A stretch of DNA of 42,998 bases. Origin: Candidatus Kapaibacterium sp. Its GTDB lineage: Bacteria > Bacteroidota > Ignavibacteria > Kapaibacteriales > UBA2268. Location: positions 1 through 42,998 of the forward strand of contig JAPLFM010000175.1 in NCBI GenBank assembly GCA_026390675.1, given 5' to 3'. The notes beneath the pieces were generated by a model. The model had not been told where the DNA came from. It made no database searches and saw nothing but the letters and a program-made list of their open reading frames with translations. Shown here one piece after another: positions 8,446-18,795 of this stretch. The position numbers and the translations under genes are program-made. Each line of letters begins with the position of its first letter. Position 1 is the first letter of the stretch.

Positions 8446-11400
8446 TTATTTTTGTATTATTAACTGTTTGGTATCTGTAAAGAAACCAGAACGGTAAACA
8501 ATATTATAAGTTCCACTACCTAAATCTTGAATTGGAATTGCAACTTCATATTCACCTTCTTTCATTACACTGCTTACAGGTACTGAAATTGATTGTCCTG
8601 CTGAATTAATGATACTCAATTCAGTTGCTCCTTCTGTAGCTACTCTAAATTTAATTAATCCACCTGCACTTGTTACTGGGTTTGGATTTACTTCTTGTAA
8701 AGCATATCCACCACTTGCTCCAACTACTATTGGTCTAATATCTGAGGCACATACTGGATCTAAAGTAATAGAAATAGGCACTCTTGCTTGGAAATTAAAG
8801 CATAAGTTATTGCCATCTCCTAGATTATGAGTAATCTCTGATTTATAAACTACTTTACCATTTGCATCTCTCGGCAAATCTTCACCTGCAGTTGTACTTG
8901 TATATGATGGTAAGAATGAGTTAAATCTTAAAGTAACCAATTCTCCACTTCCATCAAATACATTAGCACCTATCGCAACTATTTTGAATGAAATAATGTG
9001 ATCTTGGGTTGTTGGGTTTGAAACTTCACTTACTGAGTTAGGATCTATTTGGAATTTACCAGCATAATCTTTACCTATTGCTAATGAATATTTGTTCAAA
9101 TCTGACATAGCTGTTTTATCTAAAATAGCTTTTAAGAATTTGCCTGGATAAGTTATTGATGCATCCATATAAGTTACTTTAGCTTTTGCCATAGCACCTG
9201 TACTATTAAAAGTAATCTTATAACCTACTTGATCTTGTACTTTGATACTTGCTGTTGCATCCAAAAATGCATTAGCTGATACTCTGTGCATTGAACTTGT
9301 AGAGCCACCTGTGAAGCTATAACCCTCTACTGTAAAATCAATACTTTGTTTTTCTTTACCTAGTATATCAGTATCATATGTTAATTGGATTGTACTTGTA
9401 GCTATATCTGCCATTGGAGCAAATAAAACTGTTATTGTCTTTGAAGCTCCTACTGTTAATACTTCTGTAGTTGGTGTTGTTTCAAAACTTAAAGCATTAG
9501 TACTGCTTAATGCAAAGTTTGATACTCTAAAGAAAGTTCCAACATTTAAAACACCAGTGTTTGTTATTACAAAATTTAATTTAACTGGTGTACCAACACA
9601 AGTTGAGGCATCTTCTTTTGTTGTTGCAAAAGATTGTGTCAACCCAGAACCAAGCCATTTTGAATTTATAAATGAATTACCTGCATCTGCATCACATACC
9701 AAATCCATATCTGATGATACTGATGGTTGAGCTTGTGCTACAAATTCAGCTTGCAAAATTTGTAATGAATCACCTGGGGCCAATCTATATGGTTTCAAAG
9801 CTGTAATTTTAACTTTGTTACCCATATCATCTATTAAACTGTTACCATCATATCTAAATCCCGCTGTTCCATAAGTTGTCATATCACTTGATATGTCAGC
9901 ATTTGTTTTTATAGCTGTTATTGTTACTGTATCTCCATAAATCCAATCGCCTGGTGCATTTGTCTTAGCTGGATTGTAGATAACTATATCTCTTTTTTGT
10001 GGTTTTGAACCATCTTTTATCAAAGTTTTGCCAAAATCTACTACTGGAGTTATATTTATTCTTGGTACTAAACCAACACCTTTAACTGTACTTACTACAC
10101 CACTAATATTCGCTTGATTATTAAATGTTATTTTTACTTCGTGAGGTCCTGTTGTTTTTGGAGAAAAATAAATTTGTTTAGTTATATTTTTACCTGCTGG
10201 CACTACTATTGAATTATAAGTTGTACCAATTTTGTCCAATGTTGTTACTTTGTCTTCTAGTAAAAATTCTGTTGCATCACCTGGTGTTGCTTCTGCAATA
10301 GTAATATTCTCTACTATTACATCTTTACTTCCATCATTAGTTAAAGTGAATACATATTCACCATTTACATCTTTACCATTTGTTTCAGTAATAGGGAATG
10401 CTGCTCTATTTATTCGTTTTTCACCCCAATCATAGCTATTTACTTTTAATTCTGATTTAATGCCTTCACCTTCCAAAATACACAAACTATCTGTTATTCT
10501 TGCATCTGAGCTAAATACTATTGTGTCTTTGAACTTATTTGGAGTGTTTGGTTTGAATGATGCTGTGAATTCTTTATACTTACCTGCTGCTACTATTAAA
10601 GGATTAGCTTTTGATAAGTTTGGATACAAAGCTTTCAAATCTGTTGTAAATTGTGTTAAATGTAATGCTGTAAATCCTGTAATTGCCAAATCCGCTGCTT
10701 TTGAATTATTAGTTATACGAATTACTTTGGTTTGTGCATTAGCATCTGCTACATTCACTTGACCAAAATCATAATCATCTACTAATATTTCTGGCTCGCC
10801 TATACCTGCTCGTACTTCTACTTTATAACCAAATGTACACTCGTCTCCAACACCTAATGAATCTAAGAACGAAGTTGCTCCTGAGTTCAATAATGTCAAA
10901 TCTGGTGTAAAGGTTACTTTAATTGGAAGTGAATCTCCTATAGCTAAAACTTTAGGTAATACCCAGCTTAATGGCTCTATGGTAAATCCTACATTCTTTT
11001 TAAGCAATTGTAATTTTGTTACAGTTACAACTTTTTTACTCTCATTTTTAAGCCAAAAATCTTTAGTTACTGCCAAGTCTCCTGGTTTGAAATTACCATA
11101 AGCTTGATCTTTGTAGATTTTTAGTTTAGTTGCATAATTTTCTATTGTAACCATAGTATCATTACCAGCTCTATCTTTGAATACTAATACTGCTCTTGAA
11201 TCTGCAAATACATCAATTGGTGTTAATGACCAATTAGCAGTAACAGTTTCTCCAGAAATAATTTCACCAACTTTAAAGATGTAGTTGTAAGATGAATCTG
11301 GATCTTCAATCATATAAACATCAGATAAATTAGATCTTGTTGCTTCATCATCTGGTTTATCTGTAACAGTTGCTGTTGATGAAACACCTACACTACCATC

Positions 11401-13002
11401 ACAATCTTTTATATATATTGGTAATGGTTTTACCGAATCTTTTATTTCCAAAGCTGCAAGTGCTGTTGAAGTAGGAAAACCATAAGAATCGTAAGAGTCA
11501 AAACCATAAGAGTAACAACCGAACTTGTATCCTTTTGCACTTCTTACTCTAAAAACTCCATTACCAGGTACAATAATATTTTTCATACCATAAAACATTC
11601 TTTGTGTTGTATCACCATCTCTAAAAATTGGAACATTTTTGTTATAAGGAATTTCTGCACCATCCATACCTTGCAGTTTTTTATAAACCCAAATTGATCC
11701 GTTCCAAGTACCAAACTCCAAATCGTCTGGCATAAAACCAAATTTATTCATTTCAAAAACAATATTCATAAAATTGTTACCAATTTTAGCTCCACCTGCT
11801 GCATTTACTGCTGCAAACATTATATCACTTTGAAATTGTTCTACTGGTGTTAAAACCATTTGAAAAGGGTCTGTATTTACTTGTACTGGATCATCTGTTG
11901 TTCCAGGATTATAGTACATAATAGAAAATGGTTTGTCAGCTGTATAAATTACTGGAAATGGAGAGCGAGGATCACTCATTGGTGTTGCTCTTTCTTCAAT
12001 ATAGCCAGAACCAATTTGTCCACCACTTGTTTTAATATTTGTTAAAAAGTTTCCTTCTCTATAAACTTTTGTATTTGGATATTTTGCAAATATTCTAATC
12101 AATCCCGGTTTTTTTCTATTCATACAAACAGGTACTAAAATCGCTTTACCCCATGTTTCAGTAGGTAATTCCATTTCGCCATTATAATCGCAAGCATAAA
12201 CATCAGTAGGAATATTAGCACAGTGAATACCAGAGGTTACTGCTACTGGTTTATTAGCTAAAATTTTAGAACCTGCAATATCCATTAGAGATTGCTTAGC
12301 ACCAACAACATAAACATCACCTTTTTGAAGATTAAAGTTTACTGATTTACCAATTGTTAAAATACCTTTTGTTTCAGTTTCAACTTGCGATACTCCATCA
12401 CCACCTAGGGTGTAAGTTACTTTCGTATTATCATAAGCTGCAGTTACCAATGTCCAAGCAATTAGTCCGCTCCAAAATGAAGAAGTATATGGACCAGCAA
12501 TATATTCCTTACCTAAACCATTAGTTGGTAAAGCTAAAAAACCATCTGTAGTGTACATAAATCTAACTATTACATATACTACCATTGGATTATCTGAATA
12601 AACGTGAATACCTCTACCAATGTATGTTCGTGCCGGTGGTGTTGCTTCCCCAAAATCATGCATAAAAGGCTGACCGATACCTGGATTTAAATCAAATACT
12701 GTCAAGCCACCTGCTGCTACTTTCGTTGTTTTGAAATAGCCCGGTCCATCAATTGCACATGATATTTTGTTTTTACCAGGACTTACACAAAATACTCTAA
12801 TAAAATTTGCACCTGTTACTTCTTCGTAACATGGTGGAATTGCAAACCAATAATCTCTACCAGAACTGGTAGCTCCTGCCATTAAAGGCATCTTCCTTGC
12901 TATTTCATCTTCATCAAACTTTTCGCCTGCTTTCAAACTCATTGATAGAGCTCCAACAAAAAGTAGAGTGATTAATAGAAACTTTTGTAAAAACTTTGTC
13001 AT
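8446..13002 (-). CDS. Giant T9SS-sorted surface protein, paralogue of the neighbouring gene
   Basis: 1518 residues. The signal peptide is nearly identical to that of the downstream paralogue, and the IgGFc-binding-like region follows (residues about 30-550; DYWFAIPPCYEE, PFMHDFGEATPPA, FWSGLIAWTLVTAAYDNTKV). It is extended by several Ig-like/Hydin-type repeats (for example ILVDDYDFGQVNVADANAQ and ELKVNSYDWGEKRINR), then a stretch near 1240-1420 that resembles a cohesin-like beta-sandwich. The C-terminus is a T9SS sorting domain (NPNPVTSAGGLIKFRV ... NIVYRSGFFTDTKQLIIQK). It probably forms a long surface stalk or adhesin. The shorter copy downstream looks like a version lacking most of the middle repeats. 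Confidence 0.85.
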   Translation of the reverse strand: MTKFLQKFLLITLLFVGALSMSLKAGEKFDEDEIARKMPLMAGATSSGRDYWFAIPPCYEEVTGANFIRVFCVSPGKNKISCAIDGPGYFKTTKVAAGGLTVFDLNPGIGQPFMHDFGEATPPARTYIGRGIHVYSDNPMVVYVIVRFMYTTDGFLALPTNGLGKEYIAGPYTSSFWSGLIAWTLVTAAYDNTKVTYTLGGDGVSQVETETKGILTIGKSVNFNLQKGDVYVVGAKQSLMDIAGSKILANKPVAVTSGIHCANIPTDVYACDYNGEMELPTETWGKAILVPVCMNRKKPGLIRIFAKYPNTKVYREGNFLTNIKTSGGQIGSGYIEERATPMSDPRSPFPVIYTADKPFSIMYYNPGTTDDPVQVNTDPFQMVLTPVEQFQSDIMFAAVNAAGGAKIGNNFMNIVFEMNKFGFMPDDLEFGTWNGSIWVYKKLQGMDGAEIPYNKNVPIFRDGDTTQRMFYGMKNIIVPGNGVFRVRSAKGYKFGCYSYGFDSYDSYGFPTSTALAALEIKDSVKPLPIYIKDCDGSVGVSSTATVTDKPDDEATRSNLSDVYMIEDPDSSYNYIFKVGEIISGETVTANWSLTPIDVFADSRAVLVFKDRAGNDTMVTIENYATKLKIYKDQAYGNFKPGDLAVTKDFWLKNESKKVVTVTKLQLLKKNVGFTIEPLSWVLPKVLAIGDSLPIKVTFTPDLTLLNSGATSFLDSLGVGDECTFGYKVEVRAGIGEPEILVDDYDFGQVNVADANAQTKVIRITNNSKAADLAITGFTALHLTQFTTDLKALYPNLSKANPLIVAAGKYKEFTASFKPNTPNKFKDTIVFSSDARITDSLCILEGEGIKSELKVNSYDWGEKRINRAAFPITETNGKDVNGEYVFTLTNDGSKDVIVENITIAEATPGDATEFLLEDKVTTLDKIGTTYNSIVVPAGKNITKQIYFSPKTTGPHEVKITFNNQANISGVVSTVKGVGLVPRINITPVVDFGKTLIKDGSKPQKRDIVIYNPAKTNAPGDWIYGDTVTITAIKTNADISSDMTTYGTAGFRYDGNSLIDDMGNKVKITALKPYRLAPGDSLQILQAEFVAQAQPSVSSDMDLVCDADAGNSFINSKWLGSGLTQSFATTKEDASTCVGTPVKLNFVITNTGVLNVGTFFRVSNFALSSTNALSFETTPTTEVLTVGASKTITVLFAPMADIATSTIQLTYDTDILGKEKQSIDFTVEGYSFTGGSTSSMHRVSANAFLDATASIKVQDQVGYKITFNSTGAMAKAKVTYMDASITYPGKFLKAILDKTAMSDLNKYSLAIGKDYAGKFQIDPNSVSEVSNPTTQDHIISFKIVAIGANVFDGSGELVTLRFNSFLPSYTSTTAGEDLPRDANGKVVYKSEITHNLGDGNNLCFNFQARVPISITLDPVCASDIRPIVVGASGGYALQEVNPNPVTSAGGLIKFRVATEGATELSIINSAGQSISVPVSSVMKEGEYEVAIPIQDLGSGTYNIVYRSGFFTDTKQLIIQK

Positions 13003-13237
13003 ACTTTGTACTCCGGATAGTTTTATAATAATATTTTAATAAATTTCATTTTCAATATTTATAAATTATTTAATTTTTTGTTAACAAAAAACAAATATTT
13101 TCTTTTTTTGTAAATATCTTTAAACTTATTAACAATTAATTGTGGATTTTGTTACACACTTTTTGAAAATAATTTAAAATTTATTGAATATTTATTTTTT
13201 TTGCAAACTATTTTCAAATAGAATATTCCTAATTACG

Positions 13238-13245
13238 TAAATTTG
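13238..13245 (+). promoter_or_regulatory. Candidate Bacteroidota -7 element before the PBP gene
   Basis: TAAATTTG matches the TAnnTTTG consensus 27 bp upstream of the ATG. I found no TTTG at the proper -33 distance, so this is a half-supported promoter. Confidence 0.35.
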
Positions 13246-13271
13246 TAAGCTAATAATCAAACAAAACAAAA

Positions 13272-15533
13272 ATGAATCCAAGAAGATTAATAATTATACT
13301 TGCCTCTACTACTATTTTTACTTTTGCGGCAGTAAGTACTTTAGTTTATTTTACAGTAAAGGGTAATTTGCCTTCACTAGAGCAATTAGAAAATCCACCT
13401 GTTAACCAAGCTACCCAAATTCTTAGTGAAAATGGTGATTTGCTAGATCACTTTTTTATTGAAAAAAGAGTGAATCTAAGCTTTAATCAAATTCCAAAAG
13501 ATTTTATTAATGCATTAGTTGCTACCGAAGATAGAAAATTCTATAGTCATTGGGGAGTAGATATTGATAGAATTATTAAGGCTGGTCTAAAAAATATAGC
13601 GGCTAGACACGCTAAAGAAGGTGCTTCCACTCTTACTCAACAGCTTGCAAGAAATTTATTTCTTGACCAATCTCCTACTTTTGGTAGAAAAATTAAAGAA
13701 GCAGCAACTGCTGTACAAATCGAAGATACTTATACCAAAGAAGAAATTTTAGAAATGTATGCAAATACTGTTGGATTTGGCAGAGGTGCTTATGGGATTA
13801 ATGTTGCTGCAAAAACTTATTTTAACAAAAAAGCAAATGAAATGTCACTTGCTGAATGTGCTTTTTTAGTTGGCTTACTAAAAGCACCATCAAGATATGA
13901 TGCTAGAGCAAATTATGATAGAGCATTAAATAGAAGAAATTTAGTTTTGAACTTAATGTCTGATCAGGGGTTCATAACAAAAGAACAATTTTGGGGAGCC
14001 TCTGAAGAACCAATCAATATTAACTTAGGTAAAAGAAAAAGAGTTGATGCTGATATTGCACCTCATTTTGTTGAAAATATTAGACAACAATTAAATAATG
14101 ATTCCAAATTAGAACAATATGATTTGTATAGAGATGGATTAATTATAAATACTACACTTAATTCTACAATTCAAAAATATGCAAATGAATCAATTGAACA
14201 ACATTTAAAAGAGTTTCAAAAAACTTTTGATGCATCTTGGAAATGGAGTAATAATCAAAAATTATTAAACTCTGTAATTGCTGATGGAATTCGAAAAAAT
14301 AACGAATACAAATCTGCTTCAAAAGAAAACAAACCTGATATTGAAGCTAAATTACGTAAAAATTTAAAATTCATTGATTCAGTTAAAAATGTTGCCTCAA
14401 CTATTCAAGTTGGTTTGATTGCTTTAGATGCTCATACTGGTGCCATAATTGCAATGGTTGGGGCTTCTCCAAAATTTATGGATGAAAATCCTGAGTACAA
14501 ATATTCCCTTAACCATACTACACAAATCAGAAGGCAACCTGGTTCGTCATTTAAACCATTTGTTTATGCCATGGCATTAAAGCAAGGTATGAAACCTGAA
14601 GATATGATTGAATGTGGTCCTTATTCATACAGAGATCCCGGTTCTGGACTTATTTGGTCGCCAAGTGTAACCGAGGATGATTGTCAAGATGCTGGCTCTA
14701 GACTGCCACTTAGTGAAGCTTTGAGAAAGTCTATTAATTCTGTTGCTGCAAGATTAATCACCCAAGTTACTAACCCTACTGATGTAAAAAACTTAATAGA
14801 ACAAGCTGGTGTAAAGTCCAAATTGCTTGCTGTTCCTGCTTTAGCTTTAGGTGCAGGTGGAGAGGTTAGTCCATTGGAATTAACTTCTGCATATAGTATT
14901 TTTGCAAATGAAGGTATTCACGTTGAACCATATTTGATAAAATCTATTTTAGACAAAAATGGGAATACTATTTTTGAAAGAAGAGGTGGAAATGTTACTA
15001 CTGAAGTTTTGGATAAAGAAATTGCTAAAACTATGACTAAAATGCTTAGGCAAGTTGTTGATGCTGGTACTGCTGCTAGAATTAGACAGGTATTTAAAGG
15101 TATAGAAGCTGCTGGTAAAACTGGTACTACCAACGACAATGCAGATGCTTGGTTTGTAGGATATACACCTCAATTAATTTGTGGAATATGGGTAGGTTTT
15201 GATGATCAAAGAATTAATTTTGATGTGATTGGTAGGCAAGGACAAGGTGGTAGAGCGGCTGCTCCTATTTGGGCTTTGCTAATGAACAAAATCTATAATG
15301 ACCCAAACCTACCATATAAACAAAAAACATTTGGATATGATGTTGTTGATTCATTGAATTTGAACGAATCGCTTATAGCTCCTCAAGTGCAAGCTACTCA
15401 GACCAAAGCTCCTACTAACCAAAGAGCTGAAATTACTACAACCAAAAAAAATGAGCCAAAGCCAGAAGCAAAAAAAGAAAACCCAGTTACTACACAAGGC
15501 AATAGCACTTTACCAAAGTTACCTAAGAAATGA
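13272..15533 (+). CDS. mrcA: Class A penicillin-binding protein 1A (transglycosylase/transpeptidase)
   Basis: 753 residues. Polymerises lipid II glycan chains and cross-links the stem peptides at the periplasmic face of the inner membrane. One N-terminal membrane anchor (residues about 6-28). The GT51 domain shows ATEDRKFYSHWGVD with catalytic E86, GASTLTQQLARNLF and the RKIKEAATAVQIEDTYTKEEILEMY region. The transpeptidase domain carries the active serine S425 in SSFK (K428), SIN at 487-489 and KTG at 616-618 (KTGTTNDNADAWFVG). A Lys/Pro/Thr-rich tail ends the protein. The coding sequence of that tail recurs in decayed form at 16836-16944, beyond rhuM, suggesting an insertion at its 3' end. 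Confidence 0.94.
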   Translation: MNPRRLIIILASTTIFTFAAVSTLVYFTVKGNLPSLEQLENPPVNQATQILSENGDLLDHFFIEKRVNLSFNQIPKDFINALVATEDRKFYSHWGVDIDRIIKAGLKNIAARHAKEGASTLTQQLARNLFLDQSPTFGRKIKEAATAVQIEDTYTKEEILEMYANTVGFGRGAYGINVAAKTYFNKKANEMSLAECAFLVGLLKAPSRYDARANYDRALNRRNLVLNLMSDQGFITKEQFWGASEEPININLGKRKRVDADIAPHFVENIRQQLNNDSKLEQYDLYRDGLIINTTLNSTIQKYANESIEQHLKEFQKTFDASWKWSNNQKLLNSVIADGIRKNNEYKSASKENKPDIEAKLRKNLKFIDSVKNVASTIQVGLIALDAHTGAIIAMVGASPKFMDENPEYKYSLNHTTQIRRQPGSSFKPFVYAMALKQGMKPEDMIECGPYSYRDPGSGLIWSPSVTEDDCQDAGSRLPLSEALRKSINSVAARLITQVTNPTDVKNLIEQAGVKSKLLAVPALALGAGGEVSPLELTSAYSIFANEGIHVEPYLIKSILDKNGNTIFERRGGNVTTEVLDKEIAKTMTKMLRQVVDAGTAARIRQVFKGIEAAGKTGTTNDNADAWFVGYTPQLICGIWVGFDDQRINFDVIGRQGQGGRAAAPIWALLMNKIYNDPNLPYKQKTFGYDVVDSLNLNESLIAPQVQATQTKAPTNQRAEITTTKKNEPKPEAKKENPVTTQGNSTLPKLPKK
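15305..15533 (+). repeat. 3' end of the PBP gene, intact copy of a direct repeat
   Basis: This coding segment contains two blocks (around 15305-15352 and 15453-15533) that recur in the same order and orientation at 16836-16944, on the far side of rhuM. See the matching entry there. Confidence 0.7.
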
Positions 15534-15737
15534 ACCGAAAATGAGTAATAAAAATGATTAATGTAGAAGTTCAGCAAATAAAATCAAAATAGCGTCTTTT
15601 AGACCACTTAGAAGTATTCACATCTATTCGATAAATACTGAATTTTTAACAAATAAAGACTAAATGTTTAATAGAATAGAACTAAAAAAAGACTTTATAT
15701 ATAATTTGATACACCCAATGGAAAAATAAAAATAAAG

Positions 15738-16751
15738 ATGATTAAAAGCGAAATAATTTTATATCAAAACCAAGATGGCTCTATAAAATTAGATGTACAT
15801 CTTGAAGAAGAAACTGTTTGGCTTAATCAAGCTCAAATTGCTGAATTATTTGGTAAAAGTCGAACAACTATTACAGAACACATAAAAAACATTTTTTCAG
15901 AAGGTGAATTGATTGAAATTTTGGTATGTCGGAATTTCCGACACACCATTCAACATGGTGCTATTAATGATAAAACACAAAGCAAAGAAGTAAAATACTA
16001 TAACCTTGATGTTATCATTTCAGTTGGCTATAGAGTTAAATCTTTACAAGGAACTCAATTTAGAATTTGGGCTACTCAACGTTTAAAAGATTATATAGTA
16101 AAAGGCTTTGCATTAAATGACGACAGGTTTAAGTCTGGTAATTCTATGAATTACTTTAATGAACTTCAAAACCGAATTCGTGAAATACGTTTATCTGAAC
16201 GTTTTTTTTATCAAAAGATTAAAGATATTTACATCACAAGTATTGATTATAACCCAAAAGATGAAAAAACAATTGAGTTTTTCAAAATTGTTCAGAACAA
16301 ACTATTATGGGCTATTAGTCAGCAAACAGCAGCAGAATTAGTTTATCGTAGAGTAGATGCAAGTTTGCCCTTGCTTGGTATGCTATCAATTGATAAATCA
16401 AATACAGATAAAATTAATATTAAAGATGTCAGTATTGCTAAAAATTATTTAAATGAAGATGAAATTAAGTTGTTAGGACTTTTGGTTGAGCAATATTTAG
16501 CTTTTGCTGAAACTATGGCTCAACAACAAACACCAATGTATATGAAAGACTGGATAAACAGGTTAGATAGTATTTTACAACTAAATGGTAGAGAATTATT
16601 AAATCATGCCGGAAAAATAAGTCATGAATCTGCTCTTGATAAATCCAAAGAAGAGTATGAGAAATATAAATTTGCTCAAAATGAATTGGAAAAAGAGCAT
16701 AGTTTAAAAGAAATTGAAGCTGATATTAATATGTTAAAAATAATTAATTAG
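15738..16751 (+). CDS. rhuM: RhuM family protein
   Basis: 337 residues, full length for the family. The N-terminus has the typical RhuM opening (IILYQNQDGSIKLDVHLEEETVWLNQAQIAELF), a helix-turn-helix-like segment (AQIAELFGKSRTTITEHIKNIF, residues about 32-53), then KYYNLDVIISVGYRVKSLQGTQFRIWATQRLKDYI, the best-conserved block. RhuM was named from a Salmonella pathogenicity island. Its biochemical role is not established; it is common on accessory islands and near restriction or toxin genes. It stands alone between the PBP gene and a decayed duplicate of the PBP 3' end, so it looks horizontally acquired. Confidence 0.9.
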   Translation: MIKSEIILYQNQDGSIKLDVHLEEETVWLNQAQIAELFGKSRTTITEHIKNIFSEGELIEILVCRNFRHTIQHGAINDKTQSKEVKYYNLDVIISVGYRVKSLQGTQFRIWATQRLKDYIVKGFALNDDRFKSGNSMNYFNELQNRIREIRLSERFFYQKIKDIYITSIDYNPKDEKTIEFFKIVQNKLLWAISQQTAAELVYRRVDASLPLLGMLSIDKSNTDKINIKDVSIAKNYLNEDEIKLLGLLVEQYLAFAETMAQQQTPMYMKDWINRLDSILQLNGRELLNHAGKISHESALDKSKEEYEKYKFAQNELEKEHSLKEIEADINMLKIIN

Positions 16752-16835
16752 AACTTTTTACTAATTTGTACAATGTTATTCAAATTTCCTGTTAGACCAA
16801 ATTCAAAACATACTATTTATTCAAACGAATTAATA

Positions 16836-16944
16836 AAAGCCTACCTTACAAACAAAAATATTTAGATATTAGGTTTTTGATTCTGACAATTAGTAAGCCA
16901 AAGCTAGAAGCAAAAAAAAGAAAACCAAGTTACCTAAGAAATGA
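16836..16944 (+). pseudogene. Decayed duplicate of the PBP 3' coding end
   Basis: The first block matches cctaccatataaacaaaaaa... of the PBP gene with scattered substitutions (copy here: cctaccttacaaacaaaaat...). The second block (agccaaagc-t/c-agaagcaaa, then gaaaac, then agttac and ctaagaaatga) matches the last PBP codons including the stop, with an internal deletion. Reading frames are broken. Together with the intact copy it brackets rhuM. Confidence 0.7.
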
Positions 16945-16974
16945 TGTTTCATTAATAATTATCTAAATTTAATT

Positions 16975-18795
16975 TTACCTCTTTACAACTAATTTCTTTA
17001 CATAATTTTTACTACCTAAATTTAGTACTATAAAGTATATTCCTTCTGTAAGATTTGCTGTATCAAAATCATATCTATACATTCCTATTTCTTCCAATTT
17101 ATTATCAATAATTGTAGAAACTTTTTGACCAAAAATATCAATTATTTCCAAACTTACATTTGTTTCACTTTCATTAAAATATTCAAGCATTATATGATTT
17201 GCAGATGGATTTGGAAAAGTATTAAACTTTTCATTTCTTGATTTTTGGATTTTTTCTTCAATTCCAGAAGCAATCTGATTTTTACAAGGCAGATTCCAAT
17301 TTGCAAAAAATGTTTCATAAGCTGAATTCAAAGTATCGGCATCTCCGTATAACTTATAACTCCATCTGAAAAAATTAGTTCTTTGAATTTTTACGTTTTC
17401 ATTATTAGTTGCATTTGAGTAAGTAATATATGGTGCAGCAACTAAATCTTTTACAGCAAAATCAACAGAATGAATATAATCTGGTGGGTTTACATAGTAG
17501 TTATATATATCTGTAAATGGTGGGTTTATCTCTGTTGTAAAAATATTACCCATTAGTTTATTAATATATCTATACCCTGCCCAATATGGAATATCTCCAG
17601 TTTCGTCAATTGTATAAATTCTACCTAACTTTATACCTTTTGCTGCATATTTTGACAATGAGAAAGTGTCAAGTGTATTTTGAACATTCTTAATAAGCAA
17701 AGTATCATAAAGTCCTTTATGTAAATCTTGGCTTAATTTTGTCTCAATTTTAATCCAATCTATTGCAATTGAAGTTGTATCTAAATAAACTACTTCTATA
17801 TTTAAGCTGTCGATGGGACTATAAGCATCTCCTGTAACACCCGGCTTAAAATGTGGATTTACATCAACACCATTGCAAATAAATTTAGCAGAAATAGTAA
17901 TATCTCTATCACTTCCATTTGGAAGCATATTTTTTGTAATATATAAAGTATTTGTAGGGTAAACACTTTGCAAATTTTGATATTTACCTCTATTATAAGT
18001 TTGTATTATAGTATCATTTGCTGTTGGGCTTGGTAATTCACTAAATTTAATATATCCACTTGAGCTATCAAGTGTAACATAAGGCATCCTAATTGCAAGA
18101 ACTTTTGTAGTATCTTGTACACCACTTGCATAAAGCCTCCGTAAGTTAATTGTAAAATACATTTCATAACAATTATAATCTCGATAATATACTCTTGGAC
18201 TAGCATGAGGAATAGTATCCAAATCACTTGACTTTATATACTCAAATTGATTACATACCCAAGGTTTTGATAAAACAGTATCTCCTATACTTGCATAAGT
18301 AGGCATAACAACTAACCTATTATAATTTTCATTCGTCGAATTTGTATCAATATATCCTTTATAAGATTTAAACCCAAATATTGCATTTGAGCTGTCATTT
18401 GGTCTTGTATTTTTTCCAATATTATCGATTATTAAAGTAGGCTCATATTTAATACTTCTGCCATATAAAGGACTAAAAACTGCCCAATTAAACCAATTAC
18501 TTATGCTTGGAACATTTACTAATAAATTTATATTTTCAGCCAAATCAGCAGTATCTGCTTTTATACCAGCACCTATATTTACATGACCTTGATTCATATC
18601 AAGAGCTTTAGTCATTGATTTTCCAGAACACCAGTGCCAGCCTAATAAGAAGTTGTCTTGCTTAAAATCTGCACTATCTGCACTTAGATATTTTGATGTT
18701 CCATTTACATTAAATTGATGTTGTGCAGGTTCAGTATTTTGTGAGTATATGCTAAAATAATTTAGAATAAATATAATTAAAAGTAATTTTTTCAT
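16975..18795 (-). CDS. T9SS-sorted secreted protein of unknown function
   Basis: 606 residues. Signal peptide MKKLLLIIFILNYFSIYSQ, then a long beta-rich, Tyr/Asn/Asp-rich region in which I recognise no catalytic domain. The end is a T9SS type A sorting domain (FNTFPNPSANHIMLEYF ... DIFGQKVSTIIDNKLEEIGMY ... GIYFIVLNLGSKNYVKKLVVKR). Its ATG overlaps the stop of the upstream 444-residue gene by one base (TAATG), so the two are translationally coupled and probably act together at the cell surface. Confidence 0.82.
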   Translation of the reverse strand: MKKLLLIIFILNYFSIYSQNTEPAQHQFNVNGTSKYLSADSADFKQDNFLLGWHWCSGKSMTKALDMNQGHVNIGAGIKADTADLAENINLLVNVPSISNWFNWAVFSPLYGRSIKYEPTLIIDNIGKNTRPNDSSNAIFGFKSYKGYIDTNSTNENYNRLVVMPTYASIGDTVLSKPWVCNQFEYIKSSDLDTIPHASPRVYYRDYNCYEMYFTINLRRLYASGVQDTTKVLAIRMPYVTLDSSSGYIKFSELPSPTANDTIIQTYNRGKYQNLQSVYPTNTLYITKNMLPNGSDRDITISAKFICNGVDVNPHFKPGVTGDAYSPIDSLNIEVVYLDTTSIAIDWIKIETKLSQDLHKGLYDTLLIKNVQNTLDTFSLSKYAAKGIKLGRIYTIDETGDIPYWAGYRYINKLMGNIFTTEINPPFTDIYNYYVNPPDYIHSVDFAVKDLVAAPYITYSNATNNENVKIQRTNFFRWSYKLYGDADTLNSAYETFFANWNLPCKNQIASGIEEKIQKSRNEKFNTFPNPSANHIMLEYFNESETNVSLEIIDIFGQKVSTIIDNKLEEIGMYRYDFDTANLTEGIYFIVLNLGSKNYVKKLVVKR

